Source: Ceratothoa steindachneri (Eukaryota > Arthropoda > Malacostraca > Isopoda > Cymothoidae). From it: 64,000 nt of DNA. Shown piece by piece: positions 12,497-25,017 of this stretch (position 1 is the first letter of the stretch; every line of letters starts with the position of its first letter). Both the position numbers and the translations under genes were made by a program. The stretch lies in contig OZ018321.1 of assembly GCA_963969495.1 (NCBI GenBank), positions 120,307,129 to 120,371,128 of the forward strand. The letters run 5' to 3'. The notes under the pieces were generated by a model. The model searched no databases and was not told where the DNA came from. It worked only from the letters and a program-made list of their open reading frames with translations.

Positions 12497-13593
12497 CAGT
12501 AACGTGCGGTGACTTTTAAAGATGAGGAAGCAATTTAAGTTTTTAAAAAATAAATGATAATTAAAGTAAATATGTTGTTCATTAAAAATAACTATACAAT
12601 TATAAGCTACTCACTTTATTTAAATGTTATATTTTAAAAATTTATTTAAATTTTAAAATGATTTCTGCAAGTATGCACAACCAGATAGCCAAGATGTTCT
12701 ATCAAATTAGCTTACATTGTATTGGCGAGTGCAACAGGCCTACCTGTTTTAATAATAGTTTCTCTTTCATTATAAGTTATCGTACTGAACTTCCTTTTTA
12801 AGAATTTTTTCAATAATGCAATCGCATTTTCTCCCAACTTCATTGGGATTCATATTTTTGAAAAAAAGTAATTATCACTTTAAAAAAATGAATCAACAAT
12901 TCGCCACACTTATTTAAGCACCGACTCAGGGCTACTGATCTCAAAGATACAAATGGTGACTATGGTAGTAGGCCCGCCAGAATCCAGGAAATGTAAAAAA
13001 AATGCTTAAGATATAAATGCTTAACCATACTAGAGTTTTTGCTAATTAGCTGCTTTCTTTCTCAGAACCAGTATTTAAATATAACCTAAAAAATATTTTA
13101 AGCTTCAGAGCATAATAATAGTTCCGTCAATTTGTTCCTAGATTCTGGCCACCCGGCAGGGTTGCCAGATCCAAGCAGATAACTGCAAAGCTAAATTTGC
13201 TTCCCTTTTAAAGTATACAAATAGGTTACTTTTTAAAAATTCCAACACGGCGTTGAAATATCTAAATAAAGATCATAAAATTCTAATGACTGTATATCAT
13301 TGCTAAGAAAAGCAAAAAATCTTTCAAACTATTCATTACAAAGTACCACAAAGCAGAGCTATTATTGAAATTAAAAGAAATAAAAAAAAAGAGAGAAATC
13401 TCGACGAAAAGGATGCCTTTCTTAATTGCAGTCGGGCTCATCAAGGTCTAACCCCAATTCTATTTAAAGTGAACGGTACCGTATGGCGTATACAAGTATA
13501 GGCAAACATAAATGTGAGAATAAAGTTGATTCTGCTGTCATATTATTTGTTGGAGTGTAATTTCCTTTTCTTTTCTTCTTAAATAAGGGAAGC
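12497..13593. mobile_element. hAT-like non-autonomous element, copy 2, 3' end truncated
   Basis: Starts CAGTAACGTGCGGTGACTTT and aligns with copy 1 (3998-4435 plus 10267-10919) across about 1.1 kb. It lacks the last about 30 bp including the right terminal repeat: the text changes from GGGAAGC to Penelope coding sequence at about 13594. It gives the uninterrupted reference for the LTR insertion site in copy 1. No transposase is present. Confidence 0.75.
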
Positions 13594-14262
13594 TTCCCAA
13601 AGTGGAACGCACTTGATGAAGAATTTCAACTATCCAAACAAATCCTAATAAACAATAGCTCCTCCAATATAGAATTTTACAAATTACAGAAGAAAATTCT
13701 TAACTCAAAGTTTGAGGTACAGGTGGAAAAAGAAAAAGGAAATGATACGTCTCTACTACAAGAACCCAATGACGAATGCCTACAAAACAGATGAACGAAA
13801 ACTAGAAAACATCATAAAAAGTAACACTATCTAAGTAAAAGACAATAAGTTATCTCTGGGTATATATCTATTATAAAAACAAAAAAGTCAGCAACATACT
13901 GAGGAAAAACAACTCCGTGAAAAACAATCCATCCTAAAGGCTAAAAATGTGGTATACAAATTCGAATGCTCCCATGAGGAATGAAAGTCTCATCCAAAAA
14001 ACCAACATATAGGTATGACCACTACTACCCTCAGCCGACGCCTAACAATGCACTTGCAGGAAGGAGGAATCAAAACTCACTACAATGAAAAACACAATGA
14101 ACAAATTATAAGAAAGTTCCTTGTTGAAAACATTACCATCCTCAGAAAAAGTTGGATCTCCGCTGCCCGAAGGTCCTGGAGGCTCTTCTCATCAAAGAGA
14201 TGGGCCCGAAACTGAACACACAGCGAACCATCTCGGAGCGAGTAGTGAACCTTATCTGCTAA
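13594..14262 (+). pseudogene. Penelope-like element 1, 3' fragment with GIY-YIG domain
   Basis: Translated pieces read WNALDEEFQLSKQIL, then NVVYKFECSHEE and HIGMTTTTLSRRLTMHLQEG, then LEALLIKEMGPKLNTQ. This order is the C-terminal part of Penelope-like retroelements: the region after the RT, then a GIY-YIG endonuclease in which VVY and HIG stand for GIY and YIG. Arg of LSRRL and the conserved Glu of LEALLIKE are visible. The whole RT is missing. Several stops (for example TGA after 13790 and at 13981-13983) and a frameshift near 14145 make it dead. It continues unbroken across 13931, the left edge of the tandem duplication, which shows this is the ancestral left side. Confidence 0.8.
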
Positions 14263-14507
14263 AATAAAAGTGAACCGTACTCTGACTCCGACCTATAATA
14301 GGCAACGAAGACGAAATTCGCCCTACAGGGGGTGCGAAGAAGGCTGTCCCGCTCTGGGGCGGAGTGGTCAAGACAGGAAGGAGGACCCTGATAGACAAGT
14401 TATTTAGGTAGGGAATATAAGGGTGAACCAAGGAAGATATAGGAACAAGCCCCCACGATAAGGGACTGTTAGGTACGTGAAAAGGAGTCAGCGCGGTGGG
14501 GTCCATC

Positions 14508-15931
14508 ATGGACGATCCCGGTGGCGACAAACGTGTTCAGCTCTGGGTAAAGGAGCGTTGCCAAAAACCAGCGCAAGAGAAGGTCTTAGAAATGGCCTAC
14601 TCCAAGTTCGGAATTGCGCTCTGTAGGCTGAAGGAACAGGCATATAGCTACTTGGCACCCTGTGACACCAACCAAGATATGGACAACCTATTGAGCAAAA
14701 AAAACAGAAAAAACTGGAAGAAATTTGTCTCATCCCCAAAATACCATAGCATGTTGCTGCTAAAAGATTGATCATATGTCAATGAATCGATCCCTACGTT
14801 AGATTACACTCAGCGGAGGAAATCAAAAGGCCGATCGAACTCAAGCAGGAATGGGCCAAAATAGACGAGACACATAAATTCAAAAACCGCGAGGTGAAGA
14901 ATATACACACGTCTTCAAAGTGACCTTTCAGACCACAGAAATGGCCGCGAAGGCAACGGAAAAAGGATTAGTCATGTTTAACACTGAAGTGTCTGCTAGT
15001 TGTATCGAACGTGAGGTATTCGTCCCACTGCAAGTATGTTTCTCATGTTAAGCTTTTGAAAAACATTCTACCAAAGAATGTAAAATTAAGGGCAAAGTTT
15101 GCTCGGAGTGTGCTGATCCTGATCACACATGGAGGGAGTGCACCAACCCAAATAAAAAAAGGTCTTAATTGCTCAATCTGCACCGAACATTATCAATGGT
15201 TTGCTCAATAAAAAAGCCACTGATTCCTGACAAGAAAAAACACATGATTGAGGACAGAAACAAAAGGAGCATTGCCACTTATGCGCAAGCGGCAAAAAAT
15301 TTGATCAAGAAAGACGATTATTTGAAATTGACCATTATATGAGACCAGATATAATAATGTGCATTCTCTATTCCCACTTCGCTAATGTTATAAAGCCGGG
15401 TGGGTGCGCAACCGAACTTCTTAAAAATGCTACTCTACAACAGCTTTAAACCGATGTGGTTCCTGTAAATTCCGCCCTCTGGCGAGTTGTTCCAGGCGCA
15501 AATTAGGAACATGTCTGAAGCCCTACCAAGAACGCGCTCCGGCTCTCGAGACCCACGATTGAACAAACCAAAAACGGCCGAACAAACTGACTCTCAAATG
15601 GACGTAAGTGACACCCCCGCAAGCAACGACCCTGTATCAGTGCAACCGTCAACGTCATATACACCAAACTACCCAACTAAAGAACTATGTATGAAGATAT
15701 ATGGATCTCTATCAGCATCAATTTTGAAATTATCTAACATGGATAATCAAAGGGAAATATAAATGGAAATTTGCCGCTGATAAAAAACAAGAAGAATTAC
15801 TCCAGGCAATTAGACAAGGGCTAGTTGAGATTTGCCCAGAATCATGCTACAACCTTTGTCAAGATCAATTCAAAAAGAAAAGATCAGGAAGGGTGAGATC
15901 TCCAGCAAGAGAAAAAGGAGAAAAAAAATAA
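14508..15931 (+). pseudogene. Non-LTR A ORF1 (Gag-like) pseudogene
   Basis: The start MDDPGGDKRV is at 14508 and the frame is open to 14771. Further parts, in shifted frames, read FKVTFQTTEMAAKATEKGLV and then zinc knuckles CFSC...HSTKEC and CSECADPDHTWREC (about 15040-15140). The C-terminal part follows: SGSRDPRLNKPK (about 15540-15575, also found in element D) and ICPESCYNLCQDQF near 15830. In this class ORF1 binds the element RNA. There are at least four breaks, including a TAA inside the first knuckle (15049-15051). Confidence 0.75.
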
Positions 15932-15974
15932 ACAACTTAATAAGAACTATACATCGATACCGACGTCAGATACA

Positions 15975-18500
15975 TTAAAAACCTGAAAATATTCTCCCTT
16001 AACATTATTGGATGGATGAACAAAGGCGGTATATGCAACGAGATTATAAGATCCCTATCTCCAGACATCATGGTACTAATATCTGAACATGGTTTGGACG
16101 GGGAGAATGAACATATAAAGATCTATAACTATGGGGTGCTAATGACAAGCCATTCAAGGGAAAATATATGACAGAGTTGCCATCGCGATTAGGGAAGGTG
16201 TCAAATTAAAAGAAAATCTAAGATCTGGAGGAATCCTACTTAGCCATTAAGATTAAAATGACCTACGATGATATAATTGTGGCAGTGGGATACCAGCCAA
16301 CAAGATGTCTATAATTACCAATCCCTAACTTTATCCGATTGTTTAGAAGACAAGCATCAACCATTTTAATATATTTAAACACACGATGCAAAGAAGCTGG
16401 ATACACCACCACGTTCAACGGTGCTGGGACTTCGCTAAGCCTATTAATCAGCAGGGATATCATACAAAAAGAAGGCCCTGATTTTGCTACATTTTACACA
16501 GGAATGTCTTCAACCTCACCTAATATAGTACTGACGAACCCCAACTTCTCTCTCATCAAGTGACAACTCCAGGTCCATATATCCCGTCCGATCATGTTAG
16601 CATGATAACAATCGTCTCAACATCTCCAATCCAGGTAAAACTCCCAAGACGCAGCTGTCTGGCCAAATCAAACTGGCCTGCGTATAAGGAGTATCTCACG
16701 AACATAGAGATATATCAGATGGAAGGAGCCACACCCGAATATATTGAAAGGCAGCTGAATCACATAATAACAAAGATCATGGAAGACGATCGATTAGCTG
16801 TCCCCTGGGCAGAATACAAAGTACTCCCAGCTCTAAGGTGGGAAGCAAATATATTAAACAAAATGCACCAAATAGAAGTCCTCATCACTCAGATAAACAT
16901 TTATGGTAACACTGCATATCATTACAGAGAGCTAAGAGATACAACAATTGAAATCAAGCAACTTATCAGGAAAAGATTAGAAGAAAAGTAGAATAACATC
17001 ATAGCTAAAGTTGATGCAGAAAGGGACCCCAAGAAATTTTGGAGCCAATTCAAAAGACTGAGGCACCCCCCTAAAAATAGAATAACAATTAAATTTAGAG
17101 GTAATGAAATCTCAGATGATGGAGAAATTGAACGCAACTTCAGAGACTATTGGAGAAACCGTTTTAGAATAAATGAGAAAGAAAACAAGAACTTCAATTA
17201 AAGACATGAAGGAACCGTTCTCGTCTCGCACAGAAGGAGGGGAGGCCCTTCACCCATTAAGAATATGAGGCTGCCCTTAAGGGCTTTAAACAAAAAGCTC
17301 CAGGAATAACCGGCATCACAAAGAAACATCTATTAAACGCTCCCCGAAACATCAACGAGGCACTATTGGATATATTTAATGCCTGCCTTAATGTCGGTTA
17401 TTTCCCAACCTAATTCAAAAAGCCCAAAATAATATTCTTGCTTAAACCAGGAAAACCTAAAAAGGATATAGGCAGCTATAGGCCTATTTCGCCTTTGGAG
17501 TTCTTGGACAAACTCCTGGAAAAAATCCTAAATAACAGGCTGAGAAACTACCTGGATGCCACAGAACTAATAATAATCAACATGTGTTCAAAACAAAACG
17601 TGGCACCGAAACAGCACTCGCAATGATTATTAAACGAATTGCTATCGCCAAGGCCAAATACCACAACGTAGACCTAGTGCTTCGCGGCGTGTCCTCAGCA
17701 TTTGACAAGGTATGGCTTCCGGCACTTAAATTAAAATTAAATGATCTCGGAATGAAACAAAATATAGCACGTATACTTGGCGACTACCTGGATGTCCGCC
17801 AGGCAATCTTAAAAATCAACGATAGTGAAGGAGAGCCATTCGAACTAGAAATAGGGGTGCCACAAGGAGGATGCCTCCGTCCTACTCTTTATGCAATTTA
17901 CACGGGCGACCTGCCTCACCCTAATCAAAAATCAGCACAATATATACAACTCGCAGAGCACATAACACAGGTCATTACCAGCAACTATCTCAAACCCAGA
18001 GATATAACAAATAGGACAAGATGAGAAATTGAGAACATGAATAGATACGAGAGAGAGAACAAAATAAATACAAACGTCAACAAATTTAGAATGATCCGGA
18101 TGAGGCGACGGAAAAACTGCAGATGTTCGAATACAAGGCGAACTCTACCCATACTCCAGAAATGTCAGATTACTTGGCCTCAAATTAACATCAGACGGGT
18201 ATGTTGCGCACTTTAAAGTAAAAAAATAATGCGCTAGAATCACTGTTCCGTTTCCTAATGCTATCACCGAGAAACAAAAGGTAACTATATATGTTACTAG
18301 TGAGACCATTACTGCTTTATCCCGCTATTTCCCTTCATGTCTCAAGCAGGACAATGATGAGGAAAGCTCAAGCGGTACAAAATAAGGCCACAAGATTTAT
18401 GACTAACGTTACACTTCAAAACCGAATGTCATCTACTATACTTCACGAAATTGTAGACATCGAACTAATAAATATGACTGCACAAACGCGCAAAAGATAA
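15975..18500 (+). pseudogene. Non-LTR A ORF2 (endonuclease-RT) pseudogene
   Basis: The endonuclease N-terminus reads IFSLNIIGWMNKGG near 15985, followed by SPDIMVLISEHGL and later YIPSDHVSM (about 16580). The RT region reads YRPISPLEFLDKLLEKIL (about 17475), then SAFDKVW (17700), GVPQGGCLRPTLY (17860). In motif A the catalytic Asp position is Gly (VLRGVSSAFD), and motif C, normally FADD, reads LAEH at about 17950. A C-terminal fragment (MLLVRPLLLYPA, 18291-18500) follows. Nicking and target-primed reverse transcription are both lost. At least six stops or frameshifts are seen. Confidence 0.8.
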
Positions 18501-18530
18501 TTAATAAATATAAAGTTGAAAATAATTATA

Positions 18531-19250
18531 GTAAAAGATCCTAAGTGGACAAAAGATTAAAAATAAAAAGATCCGTAGTGGACAAAGTCAAAAGATTCAC
18601 TGTAGTAACATTAAATCTCAAATCTATATAACAAAAGCGAAACTAACAATTAAAATAATGTATCGACAAGCTCGTTGAATTCTTAAAAGATAATTTTCAT
18701 CGAATAAACAGGCTTGAAAGCTTCACTCAGTTTCTGATAATCAATGAAGAGACATAATGACAGAAATACGCAAAAAGACTGAGGTTACCAGACAACCTGG
18801 TACAAACCCTCTCACTCTCTAAACACATTTTCCTCTCTTTTCTTCTACTTCATACACAATATCCTCTCTTAGATAGTCGTTGATCTTTGATGAGATTCAT
18901 AAGTGCTAAGATTGTATATGTCAAATATTTCTCTCGTATGTACTGTTTTAGCAAAAGGCGGCAAAGAAAAGTGGAATTTTAAGGCGGCAAAGCCAAGCGC
19001 CAGTGGGTAAAACGCCAAATTTTCTTTTGCGATTCACATTCAAACCGATTAAGTTCTTTTGCGTTGAAAGTCCAATGGAAAGGGAAGTGCAAAAGTGAAA
19101 CTAACCTTAGTGACGGTGCCAATACAAAAAACCCTCCTGGATTATAGCAAGTAAAAAAGATCGCATAGCTGAGACAAGGTAAAGTGGCATTAGGCATACT
19201 AAAAATTCATCTTCTCTCTTTTCCGCTCTCTCATTATAACTGATACTGAG
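18531..19250. other. Unassigned DNA between elements A and E
   Basis: No coding resemblance. It has a short direct repeat around AGATCC(T/G)(A)AGTGGACAAA (18535-18585) and a stretch with repeated GGCGGCAAAG (18957-18990). The right part may be the 5' leader of element E. Confidence 0.5.
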
Positions 19251-20283
19251 TATTAGACAGAGACTAAGGACAAGAATGGCAAGATGACGTGGGACACTTT
19301 GCGAATAAGTTTAAGGACTATCCTCGAAATGTCTAAGCCTAACCGAGGGAAAGTTTTTCTAAGGTTTACGGGGAGCTGAGCATAGCACTTGTCAGGCTTA
19401 TAGACACCCTTATTCGGGCACACGGCGATATGCCAAAAAGAAGCAGACACAGAGCTTCTTGCCTCGTCAAAAGCAAACCAGATGTTCAGTAATCAGGGTC
19501 CCAACCGCCCGCCCCAAATTCAAGCTCACATAACCATAATTTGTAGACGCCTAGATTCATGGGTGAGACACCACACAACCAACGAAATTCCTGAGGAGAC
19601 TGAGCGCAACCACATTTGGGCGAAGGTATCCGAGGGATTAAGTTTAAAAAATACACACATATATTCAAAGTCATTTTTCAGGACACGAGCATGGCGCAGA
19701 GGGCAAAAGAACTAGGCCTGATGCTCTTTCACGTAAGGGTATGTCCGGAGCAGATAGAGAAGGAAGAGTTTACTGAAATCCAAACTTGCTTCAGATGCTA
19801 CCTTTACAACCAGCATACCACGAAGTCATGTCCACAAACCCATGACCTTAGCTCCATATGTGGTCCACCTCAACATTTAGAGACTCCAAACATACCTAAC
19901 ACGGAAGTAAGATAAATCTAAAGACCTACATCACGGCTCACAACCCATTTCCCAATGTTCTAACAGACAGAACTTTCAGTGATGCTGTTACAACAGGTAC
20001 TTACAAATGGGAATATGACGGAAACATCCCGGATAAGGTGGTTGAAGAAGCCCTCCTGCTTGTAATGGTCCGATTGAACCAAGAAGCCTTCGGCACGATC
20101 ACAAACGCTGAATTTAACAAGAAAAGATCCAGGAAAACTAGATCCTTACCATCTAACCCCTCCACCCCAAGGAGGACGAAAACTAAACGATTGACAACAT
20201 GGGCAGAATAAACAAAGACTTAATGATTCTACAGATGAACGTAGACGGATGGGACACAAAACAACCGACTTACGGGACATCCC
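19251..20283 (+). pseudogene. Non-LTR element E: ORF1 and start of ORF2, truncated
   Basis: A relative of elements A, C and D. ORF1 pieces read ICRRLDSWVRHHTTNEI and ERNHIWAKVSEGL, then in another frame FKVIFQDTSMAQRAKELGLM, knuckle 1 CFRCYLYNQHTTKSC, a deletion of the other knuckles, and a tail with EEALLLVMVRLNQEAFGTIT. ORF2 starts MGRINKDLMILQMNVDGW at 20199, the endonuclease N-terminus. It stops at about 20283 where the Penelope 2 foldback begins, so Penelope 2 either inserted here or was joined by rearrangement. The Trp in the NVDGW motif corresponds to a stop in element C. Confidence 0.8.
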
Positions 20284-20651
20284 TCTTTGTGGGTCTTTGG
20301 GAGCCCATACATATAGGGAAGTGAAGGGTTCGTACTCCTGAATTGTTTAATTAAATCTGCGCTTTTCAATATTCTCTTCAATTTGTTGTTGAAATTGCTT
20401 GTTTTGTTATTGAGCGGATCACTTTGTATCTTTTCATATGTGTTCACATCATTAAGAAGTTCATTTAGTTTATCATTATAACTATGTTTGTCCAAAATGA
20501 CTAACTGATTCGTTTTATCGGATTTGGTTATAACAATGTTGTTATTAAATTTAAGTTTATTTAACGCAATCTGAAATCTTTTGGGAAAACCAATTTGGTC
20601 AGATTTTTCAGAATTTAAGGCACTAAAGAAACTTCTTAATGATGTGAACAC
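20284..20651 (-). pseudogene. Inverted partial copy of Penelope RT N-terminus
   Basis: On the minus strand the reading starts MFTSLRSFFSALNSEK at 20651 and includes NNNIVITKSDKTNQLVILD and LPYMYGLPKTHKEG, the conserved start of Penelope RTs. It then breaks off within the truncated element E. The last residues after KTHKEG are from the neighbour, so it is a fragment without the RT core. Confidence 0.8.
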
Positions 20652-22161
20652 ATATGAAAAGCTACAAAGTCATCCGCTCAATAACAAAACAAGTAGTTTC
20701 AACAACAAATTGAAGAGAATATTGAAAAGCGCAGATTTAATTAAACAATTCAGGAGTACGAATCCTTCACTTCCCTATATGTATGGGCTCCCAAAGACCC
20801 ACAAAGAAGGATATCCCTTACGCCCAATCATTTCCAATATTAATTCTCCCACTTATAAGCTCTCCAAATGGCTCGCCAAGCATTAATCTCCAGCAGTAGG
20901 AAGAATCTCATCTGCACACATTATGAACACTCAAGATTTCGTTGAACGCCTCAACCACTTGCAATTACCGGATGGAAAACTTGTGAGCTTTGATGTAAAC
21001 TATTTCTTTACCAAAGTTCCGGTTGACCAAACCATGGGCCTTCTGCGGGAAATCAGGCCTAGATTTAATTTGGATCTTCCCATTTCTACGAGTAAATTTA
21101 TCGATTTAGTTGAATTATGTCTCTCTGACAATGTGTTTCGAGTAAATAATGAGTTTTATAGACAAATATTTGGCCTTAGCATGGGAAATAGTTTATCTCC
21201 GATATTGGCATGTCTCTTCATGGAATATTTTGAGACTGAACTCCTTCCCACAATTTTTCCCCCTAACTTTATATGGTTAAGGTACATTGACGATGTATTT
21301 TCTGTATGGCCTAATGGCCATGATTTTGATACCTTTTTTAATAATTTGAATAATTTGCATGTCTCCAACAAATTTAAATATGAATGGGAATATAATAATA
21401 GATTACCCTTTTAAGATGTCCTCATTAATAAAGATCACCATGAATTAAAACTTGACGTGCATAGGAAACTAACCCACTCGAATGCCTATATACATTATTT
21501 TTCGTTTCACGATAATACTGTTAAAAATTCGTAATTTCTAACCTTTTCCTTAGAGCATACAAAATATGTCATCCTTCCTATCTAGATGAAGAAATTGTCA
21601 TTATCAGGACCATTTTTTCTAATTTGTATTACCCCGATTGGTTCATATCGTCTGCTCATTTTGCAGCTAGGAGAACATTCTATGGTAATAAGCCTTCTCG
21701 CACTAACGACTTCAACAAATGTATAACATTGCCATTTAATAATAAATTGAATAGTTTGAAGGACATATTTGGAAAAGCGGGTATTAATCTAGCCTTTAAA
21801 TATAATAATTCTCTAAACCAATTGATGATGGCCAGGAAACCCAAAGAACATCATAACATAGGAGTATATGCAATACCATGCAACGATTGCCATAAAGTTT
21901 ATATAGGGGAAACGGGGAGAAATCTAGACAAGAGATTGTACGAACACAAAAGAGATATTAGAGTGGGCAGCGAAAGCAGTGGTATATTTTGCCATGTTAG
22001 ACAAGAATCATACGATCGATTTCAATGGAAGTAAAATGGTATTTAAATCGGCTAACTATGTTAAGAGAAGAATCGTAGAATCGAGCTTGATATCGTCAGT
22101 TCCTAATTTAAATCTATCGGAGGGTCAATTTTCTTTTAATCCTGTAATAAAAAGCATATAA
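20630..22161 (+). pseudogene. Penelope 2 RT and GIY-YIG endonuclease pseudogene
   Basis: RT motifs in order: LPYMYGLPKTHKEG and YPLRPIISNINSPTYKLSKW (20770-20880), LVSFDVNYFFTKVPVD with the catalytic Asp (20981), GLSMGNSLSPILACLFME (21172), and LRYIDDVFSVW, the Penelope form of the catalytic box (21283). The endonuclease follows: GVYAIPCNDCHKVYIGETGRNLDKRL written in two halves at 21860-21940, with GVY and YIG matching GIY-YIG, then an EHKRDI segment. Breaks: TAA at 20884-20886, TAA at 21412-21414, further stops near 21530 and 21580, a frameshift, and a TAA at 22032. All catalytic residues I can place in the RT are intact. There is no N-terminal start on this strand. Confidence 0.9.
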
Positions 22162-22401
22162 ACAAAATAGTTAAATGTCAGCCCTTCAATATGTTTAGGC
22201 CTACCCCCCCCCTCCCAGATTAGCCACAAGTAGGGGATTGGGGGAAAAAGAGGGGATCTTGTGTTATGCTTTTCTCTTATATTTTCTACCCAGTGTCAGT
22301 TGAAAAAGGGTGTGAGATACACCGAAACTGTTCTGAATTAAATTGTCTTCGGAGAATTTGGTTTAATTACTCATCTTTTCTTGCGATATTGCATTAATTT
22401 T

Positions 22402-22405
<4 letters not shown>

Positions 22406-22466
<61 letters not shown>
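22406..22466. repeat. (TA)n microsatellite, copy 1
   Basis: About 60 bp of TA. The corresponding tract in copy 2 (40149-40238) is 28 bp longer. Confidence 0.95.
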
Positions 22467-22470
<4 letters not shown>

Positions 22471-22739
22471 CAAGGATTTACTACGATGCCTAAAGTGAAA
22501 CGAGTACGTTCAGTGAACTAAAACTGATTTGATTGTCAGTATCATTTCTTTGCCAAGTAAATCATTCCATCTTTTAAGTTATTAAATATTTTGGCATATT
22601 TAATTAATATTGCTAAATTTTTCTTTCCTTTAGAAATTACAAAATCTATAATCTAATCTCTTTCCTTGTAACCTTCCAGAGTTTAGAATATATAAGCTTT
22701 TCGGGCTAAATTTGACGTTGTATAATCTCTCCTTTCTTC

Positions 22740-23830
22740 AGGAATCTGTTGAAGCATCGATCAACAGTCAACGCGTAAAGAGTAGAATAGGTATAGATTT
22801 AGTTGGCTTAAAGGTAGCTTACATGGAGGTATTGGAAGCCATCTGAATATAGAAAATGATTTACCTATATCATCATGATTTGGCTGGGTAACAAAATTTG
22901 ACCTCATGACTGGTTCCGAATGTTCTGTTAACACCATAAAGGCTGTAAGACGTGACATGGGCAGCTATAACGGAGGCTACGATCCCTTAGCCAGCATAAT
23001 GGAACACATCAGTCCTTCCGACTGCGTCAACACTCCGTAATTAATCCAAAAACTTCAGGATAAGATGATGAAAGATCCGAGCAACGAAATATGGGTTTTG
23101 CCGAGCGAGATGGGGGTTAGTTTCACCGCCATGATATCGGCCTTTAATTCGGACTTTCGTTATCACTTGTACAAAAGGCACAAGGGACAAATTCTGATAG
23201 CTAAGGCCAAGGAGAACCGCTCGGTGAAGGAAATAAACTCCTGAAAAAGCGGAAGCAGCCTGTTAGCCGGGGAATATTTGGGTCTTCTCAGATGAAAAGA
23301 ACTTTTGCCAGAACTAATTGTACAAGAGCTAGAGCAGTAAGTGGTTTGCCTATAATCCATTCGATGTTCCACGTATCATGAAGACCAAGTTCTCTCAAAC
23401 TTCACTGGTCTACAGTTTAAGTGATGCCATGCCACCCCACATCTTTAAGCAGGGTCGTACCAGGCTCAATTCAGACGGCTATATGGGGCTGCTGGAGATT
23501 GTGGTGAAACCTTGGCTAGATTGGGTTTATGCTTGATACCATACCTCGTGAACGAGTCAGAAGTGATTTGGGGAGAATTTCTACGACTTCACAGGCCCCA
23601 CTTTCTGGCCACTTCGATCTCTGATTGTAATCCCATAGATTTCTTTGTGTGAGGTACGGTTGGGAAAGACACCAACCGATTTGCCTGCAATTCCAATGCC
23701 GAGCTGGTAGTCAGGATCAAGGAAGTGTTCGAACATCTTGAGCCGTGGTGGAAGCTCGAGGGCGGTTACTTTTAGCAAATTGTCAGGGTTATTTTATGAA
23801 AACTGTCAAATATATCCCGAAACCCTTGTA
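22740..23830 (+). pseudogene. IS630/Tc1-mariner transposase remnant
   Basis: Pieces in shifting frames read NEIWVLPSEMGVSFTAM and KENRSVKEINS (23085-23245), then GEYLGLLR-KELL, VMPPHIFKQGRTRLNSDGY near 23430-23490, FYDFTGPTFWP (about 23578), CNPIDFFV (about 23630) and AELVVRIKEVFEHLEPW near 23700-23745, ending GGYF at 23762. This is the order of an arthropod mariner-like transposase with FSDEKN, SPDCNP and C-terminal GGYFE boxes; the first acidic box and the second Asp are no longer readable. Many stops and shifts. I saw no clear terminal repeats. Confidence 0.7.
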
Positions 23831-24882
23831 CATTCAACGGCCAACAAATTCCTTCGAACCAGTTATGCTATTCTGTGATTGGAAGTTGAATCGAAGCAAA
23901 AATAATTAGTGGCCGTAACAATTAGAGTTACATTGGTTGCCCAACAGTGTCATAAGTGCATCCAGCTAAACGACCAAAATTTATTCGGTTCTGTTAATTT
24001 TTATATGATCATTCTTATAATATTGTATGATAATCATTTCAAATAAATTTGGCCAGGAATGTTACCAGTAATGGCTATTGTTGATTTATTTTATATACAT
24101 TATATTTTTGTCTGCATTATATTATTGCAATTGTTTCCTCATGATGAACTAATAAATAATGAATAATTCTTACACAAGATCTTGGAATTTTGAATATGCA
24201 GTTCCCGGGGTGATTTTCGAACGATTTTAAGATTTTGATTACCATCTACTATCTAGCCATTTAGGAAATGTTTTGCAATTATAGTATGAAATTGACATTT
24301 CATCGCTCACTAAAAGTTATTAAAGGGTCATTTATTACACCTTTCTATTTAATGCGAATTGAAAATATTTAATATGGGAAATATTTTAACTAAAGGCGTT
24401 CAAATTCTTCGGCTGGTTTCCACAACACCCGGATGGATTGTCGACACTTAATTGGGAAGAAACGAGAATTACTAAATGGACAACCAAATAGACTAGTATC
24501 TTTTATTTAGAGGGAAAAGGTCTAAGTACTATCATCCAGCAATTAAAAACTTTTCTGGGGGAGAGAGAAAATTAATAGTGCAAGGCATACATATTTCAGT
24601 TGACATGGATATTAATGGCTGCGTAATTTAAAAATAGAAGTTCCAAGAACAGATTTAGAAAATATGGGTGAATTATTTTGAGCAAAACTTCCGTTGAACA
24701 CACCTTATTAATCACAGGTATAAGTTGGTAATAGTGTGCAAGAATTATCTTAGACATCACTGTAACTGGTTATTATAGTGGTGGAAAAGGGCCCCCTCTA
24801 AATCAAAATTCTCGCGCATCATTTAGTTTTATTATAACTAGTTATCACTTGAGGCCAATAGAAGAGAGAGAGTGGCAGTCAA
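23831..24882. other. No recognisable feature
   Basis: AT-rich, no ORF of note on either strand, no family resemblance seen. Confidence 0.6.

Positions 24883-25017
<135 letters not shown>

Larger units (their letters stand above)
14263..18530 (+). mobile_element. Non-LTR retrotransposon A (Jockey/I-type), degenerate
   Basis: About 4.3 kb with the order ORF1 with zinc knuckles, endonuclease, RT, 3' region. It belongs to the same family as elements E, B/C and D in this window by shared ORF1 and RT motifs. Both ORFs contain many stops and frameshifts. Boundaries are approximate: the 5' edge is put after Penelope 1 and the 3' edge where coding resemblance stops. Confidence 0.75.
20284..22405 (+). 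mobile_element. Penelope-like element 2 with inverted N-terminal segment
   Basis: A 178-bp segment of the RT N-terminus is present twice in opposite orientation: 20284-20461 (minus) and 20630-20807 (plus), 168 bp apart and about 97% identical. The plus-strand copy continues into RT and GIY-YIG coding sequence to about 22161, then a 3' tail ending at the TA tract. Head-to-head partial copies are typical of Penelope elements and related to their unusual integration. The minus-strand part extends N-terminally (to 20651). Confidence 0.85.
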
